Notes under the pieces: generated by a model | Database searches by the model: none | Told to the model about the DNA's origin: nothing | Seen by the model: only the letters and a program-made list of their open reading frames with translations | NCBI RefSeq assembly: GCF_901709675.1 | Contig: NC_051088.1 | Coordinates: 24,711,193-24,775,192, forward strand | Origin: Syngnathus acus | Lineage: Eukaryota > Chordata > Actinopteri > Syngnathiformes > Syngnathidae | DNA: 64,000 nt | Direction: 5' to 3' | In this document: piece after piece, positions 59,174 to 64,000 of the stretch | Layout: each line of letters starts with the position of its first letter | How positions within the stretch are numbered: position 1 is the stretch's first letter | Translations under genes and position numbers: made by a program

Positions 59174-62100
59174 ATGGATCAACTCAAAGTCAAGGACCGC
59201 ATTCTGGAAAACATCTCCCTGTCCGTTAAGAAGGTGAGAGCCGTATTTGGTATTTTCGAACGCGCTAAGGTTTGAGCAGCTATTGTACAGCACCTTGCGC
59301 CCTCTCCGAATCTTTTAGCTAATGTTTCCCTTTGCTTATTTCCTGTCATTTCAAATTCAACAATAGCGAGACATCATGTCCCAGTAAATGACGACTGCAT
59401 CGCGACACTGCGGCACACGGGAAATGTTTCCCTGATTCGGGAATGTGAGCACATTGCAGGGGCTAAGTGGAAACATTCAATAATTAATATCCCAGATCAG
59501 TAAACTGTGACAGCCGCGTGTAAACTCATTAAAGCTCAGATGACCAAAAGCGTTATTTAAAAACAAAGACACTTTTTTTCTTTATTTTGAATCTTTTTTA
59601 TTATTATTGACATCATTTATATTCAACATATGATTTACTTTGGTTTAATTTGAGGTAAAAAATAAATAAAACAATGCCAGTGAATGAAACCTTTAAATTA
59701 AGAAAACTAAATAAAATAATTTTCATCTAATAAACAGTTGTTTATTATGTTCTACTTTGTTTGGAAACCTTTGTGGTATGGGGCTGAACAAGACAGGACA
59801 CATACCACTTATTTATAGGTGGTATATGTCGACATATCTATATTGTCTGCCTTGCAATGATATTTGCCAGCTATTTATTTTGATCCACTTAATAAATGTA
59901 ACACAATATTAAAAGTGTACCGTGACATCTGCAATAGTTTGTTGAATTTATGAAACTATTTAGGCCAGTGAATGTCCAATGGATTCTGGCGTAACATTGA
60001 TATTGCTTGAGGAAGTTTGAATCTGCTCACAATGTAGTCACTGGGAAAGCCCCTAATGTTGTAATCAATCAATCGACCTATTGCCCTATTGCCAGCATAA
60101 TGCAACGTATAGTCACTGTGAAAGTGAAGGCGGATGAATGAAACAAAGCCTCTGTGTTGGCAATGTAGGACACACTTGGCCTCATTCAACCATATTTATT
60201 TATGTCTTTCACATTAGGGATTAGTTGGCAAACATAACAAATTCAGACTGATTAGGCAACCAAATCCTCCATTTCAAATACTAATTAGTCTCATGGTTTG
60301 TGCCACAGTTCGTTCCACCAATGTGCCTATCCTAAGTTGCAATCAAACCAACGTCTCCACTATTTCCTGTATTTTCGATACAACGTTCAAGTGGTCATGT
60401 GGTGTTTCTATAGCTGCAGAGTTACTTTGCAGCATGTGAAGATGAGACTCCAGCCATCCGCAACCACGACCGGGTTCTTCAGCGGCTCTGCGAGCACCTT
60501 GACCACGCGCTACTCTACGGGTAAGAAACTTGGCGTCTTTCTACAACAATGTCATAAAAGGATCCCCTTTAAGCATGACCCCCCCCCCCCCCAACGCCCC
60601 ACCGCAGGCTGCAGGATATCTCTTCAGGCTACTGGGTTCTTGTCCTTCACTTCACAAGGGGAGAGGCTGTTCGACAGATCGACGATCTTCAGCACATCGC
60701 AACTAACCTGGGTCGAAGTGAGTCTTGCGTGCATCCTCACTTGCACTCGCGCTTCAAGAATCCTTACGGTGACTGTGCTGCTAGGTCGGGCGTGGTTATA
60801 CCTGGCGTTGAGCGAGAGCTCTTTAGAAAGCTACCTACGCCTCTTCCAAGAGAACCAAGCACTACTACAGAAGTACTACTTCAAGTAAGTGCCATCCAGG
60901 GGGACATCTCATGCCATACTTTTTTTTTTATTTTATTTTATTTTTAATAAAGAGGGACTGTCATGCACTTCCACTGTCCCCACATGTCAGTTGGTCACTT
61001 GAGGTGTGTTCACTGACCTCTCGCAAAGTAGGACATCTCAAATTTACATAGAAAGAACTAACAAAAAAAACTCAGTTTCCTGAAACATTTCATCAGATTT
61101 AAAAAATTCTTGGTGCTCTGTATTCAGGTTAAAGCTGCCATTTGCAACCATTTTGACAGATTGTCATTTTTGTCACATTGCTAAAAACAAAAAAAACTTA
61201 TGAATACAGTTTTACCATTCCCACAAGCTTTAAACTTTTTAAAATTCAAAACTTATTAAAACACACTTTTGAAACTCATTGTATATGTATTTTAATACAA
61301 AACAAATGTCAATCATTAAATGTGTAAAAAAATAAAATCTAAATGTTTCATATTTGTCCACCAGAGGGCGCTCCTTTCTACATTCAAAGAATGCACTCAA
61401 ATGATAGACTTGACAGCAAAAAATTGAAGAAGTTGCAGCGCTTTCAAATGTGATGGAAGTTGAATCATATTTCTTTGTCACTGTAGGAACGCGCTGGTCT
61501 GCAGTCATGACCACCTGACGCTCTTCCTCACGCTGGTAGCCGGATTGGAGTTCATTCGTTTCGATCTGGAACTGGTCGGCATCTCTTTAACGCTCTTCTT
61601 CCCAAATGATGTGTATCTAACCTTCCCCATGCCATGTTTCCAGGATGTGCCCTATTTGGACGTGGCCGCCTACATGCCCGAATACTACAAACCGCACAAC
61701 CTGTTGGATTTTGAAGAGAGGCTGCCCAGCTCGGACAGTTTGTCCCTTCACTCCTTCACCTCTCTGACCTCCACCAACCTGGAATGGGATGACAGTGCCA
61801 TTGCGCCCTCAAGTGAAGGTGAGCTGAACAACATTCAATTTAACTTTTGAGATTTAGCCTTACGACGATGGGGCGCATCACTGGCGTTCACAATGAAGAA
61901 TTCCATAGTTCTAGCTCCGACTTTTCTTTTTACACTCCCACCTTTTTCGTCCGCATGCCATAATTCAATTTTGATTTTGTATAAACCTCTCTAATGTTTC
62001 ATGTTATCCATCCTTTTTTTTTTTGTTTCTATAGATTATGATTTTGGTGACATCTTCCCCGTGTTGCAGGCAATGCCAAGTGCAGACTGGGAAGGTGGGA

Positions 62101-63974
62101 AATTGGTCAATCCTTTTCTCCGTCCTATTCCATCGCACCACTCTTTTGCTTAACGTATGTCGCATGCACAGCTGTGCCATGATAGCAGGCAAATTGTTTC
62201 TTGTGGGAAGCCAGTATTCTGTGGGGGGCATCCTAATCCTTCTTTTCCTTTAGCACGGTGAGACGAATGCGGCTCTTGTCACTCTTCTCATCTTTTGTAC
62301 GCTTCTTCTCGATGTGTGATACGTGACACTGGCCTAGAATGTCATCAGCAAATGCCCAGCCATCCTTTTTCTTGACCGCTTCTCCTCGTTAAAGTTGAGC
62401 CTGAGCCTGTGTCAGCAAACTTTGGAGCACACATAGACAAGTTACAACCATTCACACCTTTTGAATAATGGAGTTGGATTTAGAGTAGTGTACTAAAACT
62501 GCTGTATTTTTAATCATCAGCTAAATTTGTTGCATTTGATCAACTGATTTGAATGACAATTATTACGCTAGTCATGTGAGATTTCTCCTTTTTGTAAAGA
62601 AATGCTTAAACTAGGCCTGTGCCACGTCTTCCTGTCTGCTACTACTACTTAATGGCTTCCTCTAAATGTTTTGGACCCTGCTGATGAACACCAAGAATGC
62701 CGCAAGCCCAAACTCGTGTGTTGTGTGAAGTGGGATGTAGAAATACACAACGTCTACAAATTGACAACACTGGTCAATTTGAATCGGAGGTCGATTTATG
62801 TAATATTGTCATATCATATAACGGCTACATTTATGATGAGACACAGATTTTTTAAAATGTGATTGTGTATTTCTACAACTCCAAAAGCAAACAATGTAAG
62901 ACGGTTCTCGTCCTAACTCGGTGCCTTTGGTGTCACTTTCCACAAAAGAAGGTGACTTGACCGACCAGGCCAGCTGCCCGAGGTCCAACGGTTCTGATCC
63001 CCTGACTGTCATCAGCGACTCGCTGGTCTTACCCGCCCGCAACGGCAAGATGAAAGCGGGTGCTCGTCTGTCGCCGCCCAGTCCCACGTCCAGATTCAAC
63101 CCTTTCAATCACGAGTCGGACACCAACACCTCAGCCGACGTCACGCCGGTTCACGTGGCCGCCTCTCACGTGGCATGCGCTGGAGACGACGCCAATAACG
63201 AGCTGGAAGTCATTCGGTAAAATAGATTTGCTGACTTTATTTCGGACTTTTCTGTGGCAGCGGGAACATTTTGATCAACGTCTTACTCCTCTCCACATCC
63301 AGGATGGCAAGACGGAGGAAATCCAGCAAAAAACGACGTGGGAAGAGTTTCACAGATTCCATCAGCAGCATCCATAACTCCATATCGTCCGAGCACGTAG
63401 AAATGGACAGCAGCTTGCTAAACGGGGACGATTCCGATTCTTTGAACTGCACTGTAATCCACCTCGACAGGACCGGGACAGAGGTGGCGGATAAATGCGC
63501 CGAGGACGGCGTGGACGATCTTCTAAGGCTTCCCGAGATGACAGATACCTCCATGGATAGCGTTGGCCAACCCCTCCGGGATGTCATGGACAGACTTAAC
63601 GAGGAGGTCTGGGACCCGCCCGAGAACGCGGCAGGTTCCGAGCCTCCTGCGCAGCAGCCCTTTCGAGAGGACTCCCGGGTGGACCCTCCAGACTCAAGCC
63701 CAGACCTCCTGCAGGCCGCTCAAAACGTACTCTGCTTTACCCCCGACGATCCAGACTCTGCTCCCGCAAGTGGTGGGCACCATGACCCTACAGAGCATCG
63801 CCAGTCGCAAATATTTTCAGGTGGCCATGAAGATCAAGGAGAGACAAAAGCACCAGCAGGACGGGAAGCCCACGTGAAGAACGAGGAGGAACATGACGCA
63901 GACGGGTGTGAAACGACTGCTGCGCAAGAGGAGAAGCTCAGTCCCTCCGAAAGTTCCCATCCTGCAGAATTTAA
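59174..63974 (+). CDS. plekhm2: PLEKHM2 (SKIP), Arl8 and kinesin-1 adaptor, 3' end outside window
   Basis: In mammals it links lysosome-bound Arl8 to kinesin light chain, driving lysosomes outward. Exons: 59174-59233, 60414-60520, 60608-60717, 60785-60884, 61487-61574, 61644-61818, 62035-62094, 62949-63216, 63303-63974, with a donor GTAAGG after 63974, so the gene continues beyond the window. In phase throughout. N-terminal RUN domain (about residues 1-155): MDQLKVKDRILENISLSVKK, LQSYFAACEDETPAIRNHD, ALLYGLQDISSGYWVLVLHF. Kinesin-light-chain W-acidic motifs follow: NLEWDDSA and SADWE. The last exon is acidic and Ser-rich with conserved EMTDTSMDSVGQPL and SGGHHDP. The PH domains lie right of the window. 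The acceptor of exon 62949 is a NAGNAG pair, so that exon may also start at 62952. Confidence 0.95.
59234..60413 (+). other. plekhm2 first intron
   Basis: AT-rich intron of 1.2 kb. I see no gene or clear repeat in it. Confidence 0.6.
60885..61486 (+). other. plekhm2 fourth intron
   Basis: AT-rich, with CCACCAGAGGGCGCTCCTTT (about 61360-61380), which contains the CTCF-like core CCACCAGAGGGCGC. No gene seen. Confidence 0.5.
62095..62948 (+). other. plekhm2 seventh intron
   Basis: 0.85 kb, low complexity, no exon recognised. It ends in a weak pyrimidine tract before the double AAGAAG acceptor. Confidence 0.55.
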
Positions 63975-64000
63975 GTAAGGACACCACCAGCTGTTCTTTC

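Noticed and set aside
63563-63877. Second plus-strand frame inside the last plekhm2 exon
   Set aside because: An out-of-frame shadow of the plekhm2 reading frame, with no independent support.

Overview
This is eukaryotic, vertebrate-type DNA: seven multi-exon protein genes with GT-AG introns, long AT-rich introns, microsatellites and many short interspersed repeats of kinds common in ray-finned fish. The proteins are clear orthologues of vertebrate genes and the spacing is compact, so the source is most likely a teleost. The species cannot be named from the sequence.

Layout, left to right. (1) 1-19111, plus strand: 3' three-quarters of epha2 (ephrin receptor tyrosine kinase), preceded in the window by an 11-kb intron. 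(2) 19112-25981: epha2 3'UTR and a repeat-rich spacer with a promoter-like island near 20.8-21.0 kb. (3) 25982-28679, minus: hspb7, a small heat-shock protein of heart and muscle. (4) 31405-38938, plus: clcnk, a ClC-K kidney-type chloride channel, head-to-head with hspb7 and rebuilt here as 19 coding exons. (5) 39735-44863, minus: fam131c, six coding exons, tail-to-tail with clcnk. (6) 47777-52540, plus: zbtb17 (Miz-1), a BTB domain and 13 zinc fingers. (7) 54672-58088, plus: ddost, the 48-kDa oligosaccharyltransferase subunit. (8) 59174-63974, plus, running off the right edge: 5' part of plekhm2 (SKIP), an Arl8/kinesin-1 adaptor with a RUN domain.

The gene set matches the human 1p36 neighbourhood (PLEKHM2, ZBTB17, HSPB7, CLCNKA/B, FAM131C, EPHA2), with DDOST added next to ZBTB17. 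The three-gene block hspb7-clcnk-fam131c is inverted relative to epha2 and zbtb17 when compared with the human order as I recall it. There is one clcnk copy, where mammals have a tandem pair. These are independent genes and not one pathway.

All exon boundaries were set by hand from homology, splice consensus and reading-frame phase. Every reconstructed complete gene closes in frame (hspb7 152 aa, clcnk 679, fam131c 254, zbtb17 887, ddost 463). I did not find an unknown gene system. The most interesting non-coding observations are: a hAT-like element with target-site duplication and a 236-bp tandem array ending 39 bp before the ddost start codon; a GC-AG intron in ddost; a NAGNAG acceptor at the kinesin-binding motif of plekhm2; a tandem duplication of NRF1-like sites upstream of zbtb17; and the promoter-like island with no gene attached.
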